A stretch of 64,000 bases of DNA from Oleispirillum sp963678075 (lineage in GTDB: Bacteria; Pseudomonadota; Alphaproteobacteria; Rhodospirillales; Rhodospirillaceae). Position numbers and translations under genes: made by a program. Below the pieces are notes generated by a model. It was not told where the DNA came from. It did not search any database and was given only the letters and a program-made list of their open reading frames with translations. How positions within the stretch are numbered: the first letter of the stretch is position 1; every line of letters starts with the position of its first letter. Of this stretch, positions 56,723 to 64,000 are shown piece after piece. The stretch lies in the NCBI GenBank assembly GCA_963678075.2, contig CAXXPK010000007.1:62001-126000 (forward strand), in the 5' to 3' direction.

Positions 56723-57016
56723 GTGGAGGGTGCCACCACCAAAATATCGTCAAGCCAGGGCAAAAACACGGCATCGACATCATCGTCGGACACCGAGAGC
56801 ACGTTCTATTACGACCCGTTGGATACCAACAAGGACGGTAAGGTTTCGTACTACGAATGGCTGGCGGGACAGGCCCCAACCGCCTCGACCGCATCGACAA
56901 CCTCGGCGGCCTCGACGGCATCGACGGCTCCAACCGCCGCCCAACCCGTCTTCAGCGGAAACACGTCCCCGATCAGGCGTCGATCAGGGGTTCCAGACCG
57001 GGCGCGGCCTTGCTGA
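56723..57016 (+). CDS. EF-hand protein fragment with Ala/Thr/Ser tail
   Basis: 97 residues from a GTG at 56723 without a clear ribosome site. One EF-hand loop is perfect: DTNKDGKVSYYE (D-x-N-x-D-G-x-V-x3-E) within DPLDTNKDGKVSYYEWLAG. A low-complexity Ala/Thr/Ser tail follows. It starts 117 bases after IS copy 2, so its 5' part may have been removed. The 3' end overlaps the YciI gene by 44 bases, convergent, so the true stop or reality of the tail is unsure. Confidence 0.45.
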   Translation: MEGATTKISSSQGKNTASTSSSDTESTFYYDPLDTNKDGKVSYYEWLAGQAPTASTASTTSAASTASTAPTAAQPVFSGNTSPIRRRSGVPDRARPC

Positions 57017-57263
57017 CCGCCATCTCGACCACATCGTAACGAGCAACCCCGGCGACGGCGAAGGGATCGCGCGCCAGCACCGTATCCAGGGCCTCCCGGC
57101 TTTCGGCGGTGGCCAAGATCACGCCCCCGGTACGCGGCACCTTGCGCCCCGAAGCCAGAAACACCCCCGCCGCGTACTGTTCGTCCAGATACGCCACATG
57201 CGAAGCCAGCACCGCATCCACCCGATCCAGGGGCGCGATGTAAGTCAAGGATACGATGAACAT
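56973..57263 (-). CDS. YciI-family protein
   Basis: 96 residues starting MFIVSLTYIAPLDRVDAVL, then HVAYLDEQYAAGVFLASGRK, a YciI-like ferredoxin fold with the conserved His and Asp. Function in the family is poorly known (dehydrochlorinase-like or monooxygenase-like). It is last in the amino-acid transporter operon, 32 bases after the permease gene. Confidence 0.85.
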   Translation of the reverse strand: MFIVSLTYIAPLDRVDAVLASHVAYLDEQYAAGVFLASGRKVPRTGGVILATAESREALDTVLARDPFAVAGVARYDVVEMAVSKAAPGLEPLIDA

Positions 57264-57295
57264 GACCAGAGACTCCTTGTTCCAATCCCGACGAT

Positions 57296-57997
57296 TCAGC
57301 CGACGATCATCACCGGCTCCTTGCGGTCGGGATGCAGGCGATTTTCCAGGAAACGGATGATGTGGGTCAGAACGTAGGTGATGACCAGATAGAACGCCCC
57401 GGCGGTGACGAAGGTTTCCACCGGCAAGTAATTCTTGGCGTACAAGGTATGGGCCACGCCGGTGATGTCCAGCAGCGTGATGGTGCTGACCAACGCGCTG
57501 GCCTTCAACATCAGGATCACTTCGTTGCCATAGGCCGGCAGCGCCATGCGAAAGGCGCGCGGCAGCACGATGCGGGCATAGACCTGCGCCGGAAGCATTC
57601 CGATGGCGCGCGCCGCCTCGACCTCGCCCACCGGCACCGCCTGAATCGCGCCGCGCAGAATCTCGGTGATGTAGGCCGCGGTGTGCAGCGAGAACGTCAG
57701 CACCGCGCACCAATAGGCATCAAACAACATCGGCCAGAACACGCTGGCGCGTACCGCCTCGAACTGTCCAAGCCCGTAATAGACCAGGAACAATTGCACC
57801 AGCAGCGGCGTCCCACGGAAAAAGAAGACATGGACGCGGGGGAAGAAACCGATCCACCGTTTCCGCGACACCCGGGCCAAGGCCAACGGCACCGCAAGAC
57901 AAAACCCGATGCCCCCGGACAGCAGCAACAGCTTCAGGGTCAGGACCGCGCCCAAGGCCAGTTTCGGCAGCATATCGACAACGGTTTCCCAGTGCAT
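57296..57997 (-). CDS. polar amino-acid ABC permease (HisM/ArtM type)
   Basis: 233 residues with about five membrane helices and the EAA motif in EVEAARAIGMLPAQVYARIVLP. The N-terminal FFRGTPLLVQLFLVYYGL is diagnostic of the His/Glu/Arg permease family. It overlaps the other permease by one base (its start is at 57997), so the two form a heterodimer in one operon. Confidence 0.92.
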   Translation of the reverse strand: MHWETVVDMLPKLALGAVLTLKLLLLSGGIGFCLAVPLALARVSRKRWIGFFPRVHVFFFRGTPLLVQLFLVYYGLGQFEAVRASVFWPMLFDAYWCAVLTFSLHTAAYITEILRGAIQAVPVGEVEAARAIGMLPAQVYARIVLPRAFRMALPAYGNEVILMLKASALVSTITLLDITGVAHTLYAKNYLPVETFVTAGAFYLVITYVLTHIIRFLENRLHPDRKEPVMIVG

Positions 57998-58689
57998 CAG
58001 GCAAGCTCCCGCACGCCAAGGTTGGCGTGTTTTTCCATGGCCCGCAGCCCGAAGGATGCAACCGAAGTCAGAAGGAGGTAAATCACCGCCGCGACAAGGT
58101 AGAAGGTAAACGGCTCCTTGCTGCGCCCAACCGCGAACGCGGTGACGCGCATCAACTCCTCCAGCCCGATCACGGAAACCAGGGCGGTATCCTTCATCAA
58201 AATCATGAACAGATTGCCCAGCCCCGGCAGGGCGATACGCCAGACTTGCGGCAGGGTGATGCGGAAGAAGGTCAGCCGCCGGTTCATGCCAAGGGCACGC
58301 GCCGCCTCGGCCTGACCGGGGTGTATGGAGATGATCGCGCCGCGAAACAGCTCCGAGGCATAGGCCCCGAAGATAAACCCCAGGGCGGCGATTCCGGCAG
58401 CAAAGGCGCTGACCTCGATATACTCGTCACAGCCAAAGCGCGCGGCGATCGCCATCAGGACATCGGTCGCGCCGAAGTAGAAGGTCAAGACCACCAGAAA
58501 TTCCGGCAGACCGCGCACCAAGGTGGAATAGCCGTTGCCGATCACGCGCAACGCCGCAAGGTCCGACACCTTGGCGGCCGCCCCCAGCAACCCCAAGGCC
58601 AGCCCCAGCACTAGGGCGGACAGGGCCAACTGCATGGTGACGACGGTCCCAGCCAAAAGCAGCGCGCCAAAGCCGTGCAAATCGATCAT
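57997..58689 (-). CDS. polar amino-acid ABC permease (HisQ/ArtQ type)
   Basis: 230 residues from ATG 58689 (MIDLHGFGALLLAGTVVTMQ). The RGLPEFLVVLTFYFGA segment and EAA loop QAEAARALGMNRRLTFFRITLP are typical. The frame is open ten codons upstream. It pairs with the permease downstream and with the binding protein 57 bases upstream. Confidence 0.92.
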   Translation of the reverse strand: MIDLHGFGALLLAGTVVTMQLALSALVLGLALGLLGAAAKVSDLAALRVIGNGYSTLVRGLPEFLVVLTFYFGATDVLMAIAARFGCDEYIEVSAFAAGIAALGFIFGAYASELFRGAIISIHPGQAEAARALGMNRRLTFFRITLPQVWRIALPGLGNLFMILMKDTALVSVIGLEELMRVTAFAVGRSKEPFTFYLVAAVIYLLLTSVASFGLRAMEKHANLGVRELA

Positions 58690-58746
58690 GAAAAACCCAA
58701 GAAATCGTCGGCGGAGCACACCCGCCCCGCCGGATGCATGGCCGGA

Positions 58747-59511
58747 TCAGTACATCGGGAAGGGGAAATACTTCCCGTTGATCTTGGCATAGGTGCCGTC
58801 CGCGACGATGTACTTGATCGCCTTGTTCAGCTTGGTTTGCAAGGCGGTGTCGCCCTTGCGAAGGGCGATGCCGATCAAGTCGCCGTCGAAGACCGGCTTA
58901 TCCTTGAACTCGAAGCCCTTTCCCGCTTCGGACTTCAACCACTCGTAATTGACGAAGGAATCGGCCAAAATCGCGGTCAAACGGCCCGCATCCAGGTCTA
59001 GATAGGCATTTTCCTGGGTATCGTACAATTTGACATCGGCACCGGGACGGTTCTTTTCCAACCAATCGCCGCTGATCGTCGCGCGTTGCGCGCCAATCGT
59101 CTTGCCCTTCAGGCCCGCCACCGTCACATCCAGGGGAACCCCCTTCTTGCCGATGAACTGCAGCTTATTGGTGTAGTAGTGCTCGGTGAAATCGACCGCC
59201 TTTTTGCGTTCGTCGGTGATCGACATCGAGGCGACGATGGCGTCGAACTTGCGCTTGTTCAAGGCCGGGATGATGCCGTCCCAATCCTGCTTAACGAACG
59301 TGCAGTTCGCCTTGATCTTGGCGCACAGCGCCTTGGCGATCTCGACGTCGAAGCCCTGGGGCTCACCCTTGCTGTCCACGAAGTTGAAGGACGGATACGT
59401 CCCTTCGATACCGATCCGCAGCTTGTCCGCCGCGTTGGCGTCAGAGGCCGAGACCGCAATCAGCGCGCACGCGGTCATCGCCAGCCCCTTCAACAGCTTA
59501 CTGAAGTTCAT
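58747..59511 (-). CDS. polar amino-acid ABC substrate-binding protein
   Basis: 254 residues, a family 3 solute-binding protein: signal peptide (MNFSKLLKGLAMTACALIAV), then LRIGIEGTYPSFNFVDSKGE, GFDVEIAKALCAKI and the DAIVASMSITDERKKAVDFTE ligand region with Arg-x-x-x-Asp. Basic or histidine-type substrates (lysine/arginine/ornithine, octopine) are the nearest by feel. ATG 59511 follows GGGAGAGG. Confidence 0.93.
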   Translation of the reverse strand: MNFSKLLKGLAMTACALIAVSASDANAADKLRIGIEGTYPSFNFVDSKGEPQGFDVEIAKALCAKIKANCTFVKQDWDGIIPALNKRKFDAIVASMSITDERKKAVDFTEHYYTNKLQFIGKKGVPLDVTVAGLKGKTIGAQRATISGDWLEKNRPGADVKLYDTQENAYLDLDAGRLTAILADSFVNYEWLKSEAGKGFEFKDKPVFDGDLIGIALRKGDTALQTKLNKAIKYIVADGTYAKINGKYFPFPMY

Positions 59512-59545
59512 ATCCCTCTCCCATGTCGGTAAGACGATCTTCGGT

Positions 59546-60337
59546 TTAATGAACGTGACTGGCCATGAACTGGCGAACGCGGTCGGAGTCCGCGTGATTA
59601 AAAACCTTGTCCGGCGTCCCCTGCTCCTCGACCTTGCCCTCATACAAGAACATCACCAAGTTCGAAACCTCGCGCGCGAACCCCATTTCGTGGGTGACGA
59701 TCAGCATGGTGCGCCCTTCTTCGGCCAGGGAGCGGATCACCGACAGCACCTCGCTGACCAGCTCGGGATCGAGGGCGGAGGTCGGCTCGTCGAACAGAAT
59801 CACCTCCGGCTCCATCACCAGGGTGCGGGCGATCGCGGCGCGTTGCTGCTGGCCGCCCGATAGATGCGCCGGATAATGGCCCCTGTGGTCGGCCATGCCG
59901 ACCCGCGAAAGCATCGCCGCGGCACGCTCCACTGCCTCCTTGCGCGCGATCTTGGCGACGCGAAGCGGCGCCTCGATGACGTTTTCCAGAACCGTCAGAT
60001 GCGGCCACAGATTGAACGACTGGAAAACAAAACCGATTCGCGCGCGCACCCGCGCCAACTGCTTCGGATCGGCGGGAACCAGATTTCCGGTCTTGCTGGG
60101 CTTGGTCAGAATTTCCTCGCCGCGCAGCACAACGCGCCCCTGGTTCGGGGTCTCAAGGTAATTGATGCAGCGCAGGAAGGTACTTTTGCCGGAACCGCTG
60201 GACCCCAAAAGGGAAATCACGTCGCCGCATTTGGCGCTGACCGACACCCCCTTCAGAACTTCGTTGCCGCCAAAGCGTTTGTGAATGTTTTCGACGTCAA
60301 GAACGGGGGAGCCGATGTCGGGCGCGGGCTGACTCAT
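59546..60337 (-). CDS. polar amino-acid ABC ATPase (HisP/GlnQ type)
   Basis: 263 residues with Walker A GSSGSGKST, LSGGQQQR signature, Walker B VILFDEPTSALDPE and switch His in VTHEMGFARE. The SFNLWPHLTVLENV stretch is typical of the HisP group. First gene in the operon ATPase-binding protein-permease-permease-YciI. ATG 60337 chosen because the family start follows; the frame is open to 60415. Confidence 0.94.
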   Translation of the reverse strand: MSQPAPDIGSPVLDVENIHKRFGGNEVLKGVSVSAKCGDVISLLGSSGSGKSTFLRCINYLETPNQGRVVLRGEEILTKPSKTGNLVPADPKQLARVRARIGFVFQSFNLWPHLTVLENVIEAPLRVAKIARKEAVERAAAMLSRVGMADHRGHYPAHLSGGQQQRAAIARTLVMEPEVILFDEPTSALDPELVSEVLSVIRSLAEEGRTMLIVTHEMGFAREVSNLVMFLYEGKVEEQGTPDKVFNHADSDRVRQFMASHVH

Positions 60338-60495
60338 GAAGGGGGTTCCTCGTTGCACGAGGCGGAACCTTATGACTCTCGCCGCCGTGCCACAAGATTT
60401 TTTGAGCTCCGACACGGTCTTGCCGCGCGATGTCTTGAAGCGTCCGCGTTCGCGGTATAAAGACCACCCACCGTTCTGAGCCGCGAGTTCCTTTC

Positions 60496-61392
60496 ATGCG
60501 TCGCCTGCACGCCAATCTTCTGTTGCTGACCGCCTCCCTGATCTGGGGCGTGACCTTTTCCATCCAGCAAATGGCGATAGAACACATCGGTCCGACCCTG
60601 TTCACCGGCCTGCGATTTCTGATGGGCGCCATGGTCGTGCTGCCCCTGGCTCTGCGGGAAGCCCACGACAAACGCCATCGCGAGGACTGGCGCCTCGACC
60701 GCAGGAGCCTCCCCTGGCTGGCGCTGACCGGCAGCGTGTTGTTCCTGGCCGCGCTGCTGCAACAAATCGGCATCGGGGCGACCACCGTCGCCAACGCCGG
60801 ATTTCTGACCGCGCTGTACGTTCCCCTGACCCCGCTGCTGGCCTTTTTGGTTCTGCGCCAAAAACCCCACCCGGCGATCTGGGCCGCCGCCGCCTGCCTG
60901 GGCGGCGCCTATCTGATGGCGGGCGGCGCCCTGGACGACATGCGCGAGGGCGACCTCTGGGTGGTGGCGGGCAGCCTGTTCTGGGCGACGCATATCCTGT
61001 TGATCGGCGCCATGACCAAGCGTCTGGACGCGCCGTTCGTGATTTCGTGCGCGCAGTTCACGGTGTGCGGCGTGCTGGGAATGATCTGGGGGCTGTCCAC
61101 CGAATCCCTGACCTGGAACAGCGTCATCGGCGCCTGGCCGATGCTGGCGTTTTCGGGGGTAATGTCGGTGGGTGCCGGCTTCACCTTGCAGGTGGTGGGA
61201 CAACGTCACACGCCCGCGGCCGACGCCTCGATCATCCTGAGCGGCGAAACCGTGTTCGCCGCCATCGCCGGCGGCCTCCTGCTGGGAGAATCCCTGAACC
61301 TTCTGGAAGTTCAGGGCTGCGCGCTGATTCTCAGCGGTGTTCTGGCGGTCGAATTGCCACCCCTGGCGCTGGGGAAGATCCGGGGCCGCTGA
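60496..61392 (+). CDS. EamA-family (DMT) transporter
   Basis: 298 residues and about ten membrane helices in two EamA repeats: the first begins LLLLTASLIWGVTFSIQQMA, the second GDLWVVAGSLFWATHILLIG. The family exports metabolites such as amino acids, but no substrate can be assigned. Divergent from the amino-acid transporter operon with about 160 bases between. Confidence 0.88.
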   Translation: MRRLHANLLLLTASLIWGVTFSIQQMAIEHIGPTLFTGLRFLMGAMVVLPLALREAHDKRHREDWRLDRRSLPWLALTGSVLFLAALLQQIGIGATTVANAGFLTALYVPLTPLLAFLVLRQKPHPAIWAAAACLGGAYLMAGGALDDMREGDLWVVAGSLFWATHILLIGAMTKRLDAPFVISCAQFTVCGVLGMIWGLSTESLTWNSVIGAWPMLAFSGVMSVGAGFTLQVVGQRHTPAADASIILSGETVFAAIAGGLLLGESLNLLEVQGCALILSGVLAVELPPLALGKIRGR

Positions 61393-61404
61393 CAAGAGCC
61401 GTCG

Positions 61405-62162
61405 TCATGGAGCAAGGCGTCCGCGCAACAACGGCCAGGCGGCCTTGGACATCCGTGCCCCCTGATGCCCCACATCCCGCACCACCTCAAGACGCCACCC
61501 GCAGGGGACACCCAGGGCCTCGGCCCGCGCGCGCACCTCGGCGAACATCCGCCGACCGCGCCATAGGGATAGTCGATCGCCGGATCCAGCATGGTGTACC
61601 ACCCGGCATTGGCGGCGATCGCCACCGCAAGGCGGGCATGCGGCATGAACCAGACGAAACGGTGTACGAACTGCGCCCCGGCGGAATGACCGAACAGCGC
61701 ATACGTCCCCGTGCTCAAACCCAGCGCCGAACGAACCGCGTCGAACAGCGGTTCAATGGCTGAGAACGTCCAGCGCTCGGGCGGGACCACGCCCCCGCCC
61801 AGGGAGCGCACGAATCCCTACTGATAGTCCTCGCCGCGCGGAAAGGCATCGACGGAAAAGCGCGGCGCGACAACCACGGCGCCATCCGCCACGGCATCCG
61901 CCCAAGCATTGCAGTACCCCTTGGCATTCCGGCTGACGCCGTGCATCACGATGACGACCGGTGCATCGGGGCGCACCCACTCCGGCAGAAAGGACTCGAC
62001 CGTCAACGCCGGTCCAGCCCAGCCGCCAAAGAAAAACCGCCCCCGACCCGGCGGAATCGAGCCCCCTTCGGCACCCGACGCCCAGGTCCGGGGCAGCAGC
62101 GTCAAACCCAACGTCGCCGCACCGCCGCGCAGCGCGGCCCGTCGTCCGATCCAAGCAACCAT
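61405..62162 (-). pseudogene. alpha/beta hydrolase (esterase/depolymerase-like) with stop and frameshift
   Basis: From ATG 62162 a Tat-like signal (GRRAALRGGAATLGLTLLP) leads into a hydrolase fold (APVVIVMHGVSRNAKGY). After GEDYQ an in-frame TAG (61818-61820) interrupts; the frame goes on as GFVRSLGGGVVPPERW with the nucleophile elbow FGHSAGAQF. Near 61560 the frame shifts and the C-terminus (MFAEVRARAEALGVP, VRDVGHQGARM with catalytic His) is read in another frame to 61405. Two lesions make it dead. Resembles extracellular PHB-depolymerase-like esterases. Confidence 0.75.
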
Positions 62163-62282
62163 GTCGATATCCTCGCGAGGTTCCTCCAATTTTCAAGGCC
62201 GACACCCCCGGCAAATTCGCCTTGCCCAGGAGCGAGTGACATCCTACCTAGAACGTCTTACCGTTCATTCGGAGTTTTTTCC

Positions 62283-63734
62283 GTGTCCTCCTCGCCGTTG
62301 GCCGATCTGTCCCCCGCCGCCCCATGGCGCGCCTTCGCCGATTTGTGCACCATCCCGCATCCGTCACGGCACGAGGCCGCGATCATCGCCTTCCTGCGCG
62401 ACCGCGCGGCGGCCAGGGGCCTGTCCGCCAAGATCGATGACATGGGCAACCTGATCGTCCGCAAACCCGCGACGCCAGGCCGCGAGGACCGTCCCGGCGT
62501 GATTCTGCAAGCGCACGTCGATATGGTGCCGCAAGCCAACGCCGGAACCGCCCACGACTTCGCCGTCGATCCGATCCGGCCGTGCATCGTCGATGGCTGG
62601 GTGACCGCCACCGGCACCACCCTCGGCGCCGACAACGGCATCGGCGCTGCCGCCATGCTGGCCCTGATCGAGGATACCAGCATCGCCCATGGCCCACTGG
62701 AATTTCTGTTCACGGTGGAAGAGGAAATCGGCCTGAACGGCGCGCGGGCCGTCCCCTCCGACGCATTGCGGGGGACGATCCTGCTCAATCTCGACAGCGA
62801 GGACGATGATCGCATCACCATCGGCTGCGCCGGCGGACGCGATGTTTCGGTCGCCATGCCGTTAAGCCGTGCTGCGACAACCGCCGGTTCCCACGCGCTA
62901 ATGGTTTCGGTGCGCGGCCTGAAGGGTGGCCATTCCGGCATCGACATTCACAAGGGACACGGCAACGCGATCCGTGCCCTGACACGGGTCTTGCGCGCCG
63001 CATCCCTGGCCGCGCCATCGTCGCGCCTGTCCACGATTGCGGGCGGCACCGCCCGCAATGCCATCCCGCGCGAGGCAAGCGCCGTCATCGCCGTCGCCAA
63101 GACGGAAGACAAAGACGCCAGGGCCGCGATCGCCGCCGCCGCATCGGACATCACGGCCGAACTGCGGCTGGCCGACCCCGGGCTGACCGTCTCGGTGGAA
63201 TCCGCGACACCCCCAACCGCCGTGTTCGCCGATGCCCTGCCGTTGCTGCGCGCCATCAACGCCTGCCCGGACGGTATCGCACGGTTGAGCGACACCCTGC
63301 CCGGCGCACCCGAGACCTCCGGCAACGTCGGCACGATTGCCACCGAAGACGACGGCATCCACATCGTTTACATGGTGCGCAGCAGCGTCAACAGTGCGCG
63401 CGACGCCGCCGCCGCGCGGATCGCCGACGTCTTCGCCCTCATCGGAGGCGATTCCCAACTGGGCACCCCCTATCCCGGCTGGCGCCCGGACCCGAAGGCC
63501 AGGATTCTTTCACTGTTGAGCCGTGTGCACGCCGCGTGCACCGGCACGCCCGCCAAGCTCGACACCATCCACGCCGGTCTGGAATGCGCGATCCTAGGAG
63601 CGACCTATCCGCATTGGGAAATGGCGTCGATCGGGCCGAACATCCGCCACCCGCATTCCCCCGACGAACGGGTTGAGATCGCCAGCGTCGGGCGGTTCTG
63701 GTCACTGCTCACCGCCACCCTGGAAGCGGTCTAG
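62283..63734 (+). CDS. pepD: aminoacyl-histidine dipeptidase
   Basis: M20-family zinc dipeptidase of 483 residues cleaving Xaa-His dipeptides. Metal ligands and catalytic residues: AHVDMVPQ, GADNGIGAAA, VEEEIGLNGA, LDSEDDD and near the C-terminus a His. The dimer/lid domain is from about residue 190 to 380. I place the start at GTG 62283 (SSSPLADLSPAAPWRAF) after GGAG; the frame is open much further upstream without homology. Confidence 0.9.
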   Translation: MSSSPLADLSPAAPWRAFADLCTIPHPSRHEAAIIAFLRDRAAARGLSAKIDDMGNLIVRKPATPGREDRPGVILQAHVDMVPQANAGTAHDFAVDPIRPCIVDGWVTATGTTLGADNGIGAAAMLALIEDTSIAHGPLEFLFTVEEEIGLNGARAVPSDALRGTILLNLDSEDDDRITIGCAGGRDVSVAMPLSRAATTAGSHALMVSVRGLKGGHSGIDIHKGHGNAIRALTRVLRAASLAAPSSRLSTIAGGTARNAIPREASAVIAVAKTEDKDARAAIAAAASDITAELRLADPGLTVSVESATPPTAVFADALPLLRAINACPDGIARLSDTLPGAPETSGNVGTIATEDDGIHIVYMVRSSVNSARDAAAARIADVFALIGGDSQLGTPYPGWRPDPKARILSLLSRVHAACTGTPAKLDTIHAGLECAILGATYPHWEMASIGPNIRHPHSPDERVEIASVGRFWSLLTATLEAV

Positions 63735-63737
63735 CGC

Positions 63738-64000
63738 CTATAGCGGCAGATTATCGACCTTCGGAGCGAAGGCCCGGAACAGACGGGCGGGATCGGTCAG
63801 ATCCGGCCCGGCCTCCAGCCCCTGCGAACCGCGACGGATCAACACCACCGGCGCCTGCTCGCCCGAGAAAATGCGATAGGGCTTGCCCTCATAAGCGAAC
63901 GGCTCCAACGCCTTGGCCATGGCTTCGACGAAGTCCTCGCCCATCCAAGGCTGCGCGCCGTCGCGGATTTCGGCCTGCACGCCATCCACCTGCTCGCGCA
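63738..64000 (-). CDS. C-terminal part of an unrecognised protein, runs off the window
   Basis: At least 86 codons open to the window end, ending ARLFRAFAPKVDNLPL. The visible part (WMGEDFVEAMAKALEPFAYE, GKPYRIFSGEQAPVVLIRRG) looks like a soluble globular domain. No family recognised. It is convergent with pepD, three bases away. Confidence 0.6.
   Translation of the reverse strand, partial: REQVDGVQAEIRDGAQPWMGEDFVEAMAKALEPFAYEGKPYRIFSGEQAPVVLIRRGSQGLEAGPDLTDPARLFRAFAPKVDNLPL

Overview
The window is 64 kb of GC-rich chromosome from an alphaproteobacterium, most likely a Rhodospirillales-type member. This rests on the Rrf2-SufBCD order, a stand-alone hisZ-purA pair, tolQRAB-pal-cpoB beside ruvCAB, a 6S RNA between the 5-formyl-THF cyclo-ligase gene and zapA, and the phosphoglucosamine genes glmM, glmS and glmU all present. 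I cannot name the species from sequence alone.

Layout. 1-9.0 kb: SUF Fe-S assembly with its Rrf2 regulator, then nudF-sseA-metC-hisI, a CobW-type metallochaperone and a broken VanX-like peptidase. 9.3-13.8 kb: a degraded dsbD-like gene, IS5-family copy 1, a pump gene cut by that IS, its adaptor and a divergent TetR gene over a perfect palindrome. 13.8-17 kb: two tRNA-Glu genes, an M67 peptidase, rluD and a frameshifted rpoH. 17-38 kb: dense housekeeping genes on the minus strand (purA, hisZ, thiD, glmM, folP, ftsH, tilS, Tol-Pal, ruvCAB, yebC, ymdB-like, fau, 6S RNA, zapA). 38.4-46.6 kb: thiE, then an AraC regulator divergent from a seven-gene iron-uptake-like cluster headed by a strong Fur box. 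46.6-52.4 kb: LysR remnant, quinone reductase, glmS, glmU, gph. 52.4-56.7 kb: a small island with tRNA-Val, a damaged integrase, a two-gene cassette (PD-(D/E)XK-like protein plus a large helical protein) and IS copy 2. 57-64 kb: polar amino-acid ABC transporter, EamA transporter, a dead alpha/beta hydrolase and pepD.

Two themes recur. First, many accessory genes are decayed, either by single-base indels in C/G runs (dsbD, rpoH, an ABC ATPase, a LysR gene, a small membrane gene) or by internal deletions that keep both ends of the gene (VanX-like, TonB receptor, AbrB, LysR). The core genes are intact except rpoH. Second, the best candidates for something not yet described are the Fur-box cluster, which pairs a HypB-like GTPase with an orphan ABC ATPase and an outer-membrane/ABC uptake set, and the two-gene cassette in the tRNA-Val island.
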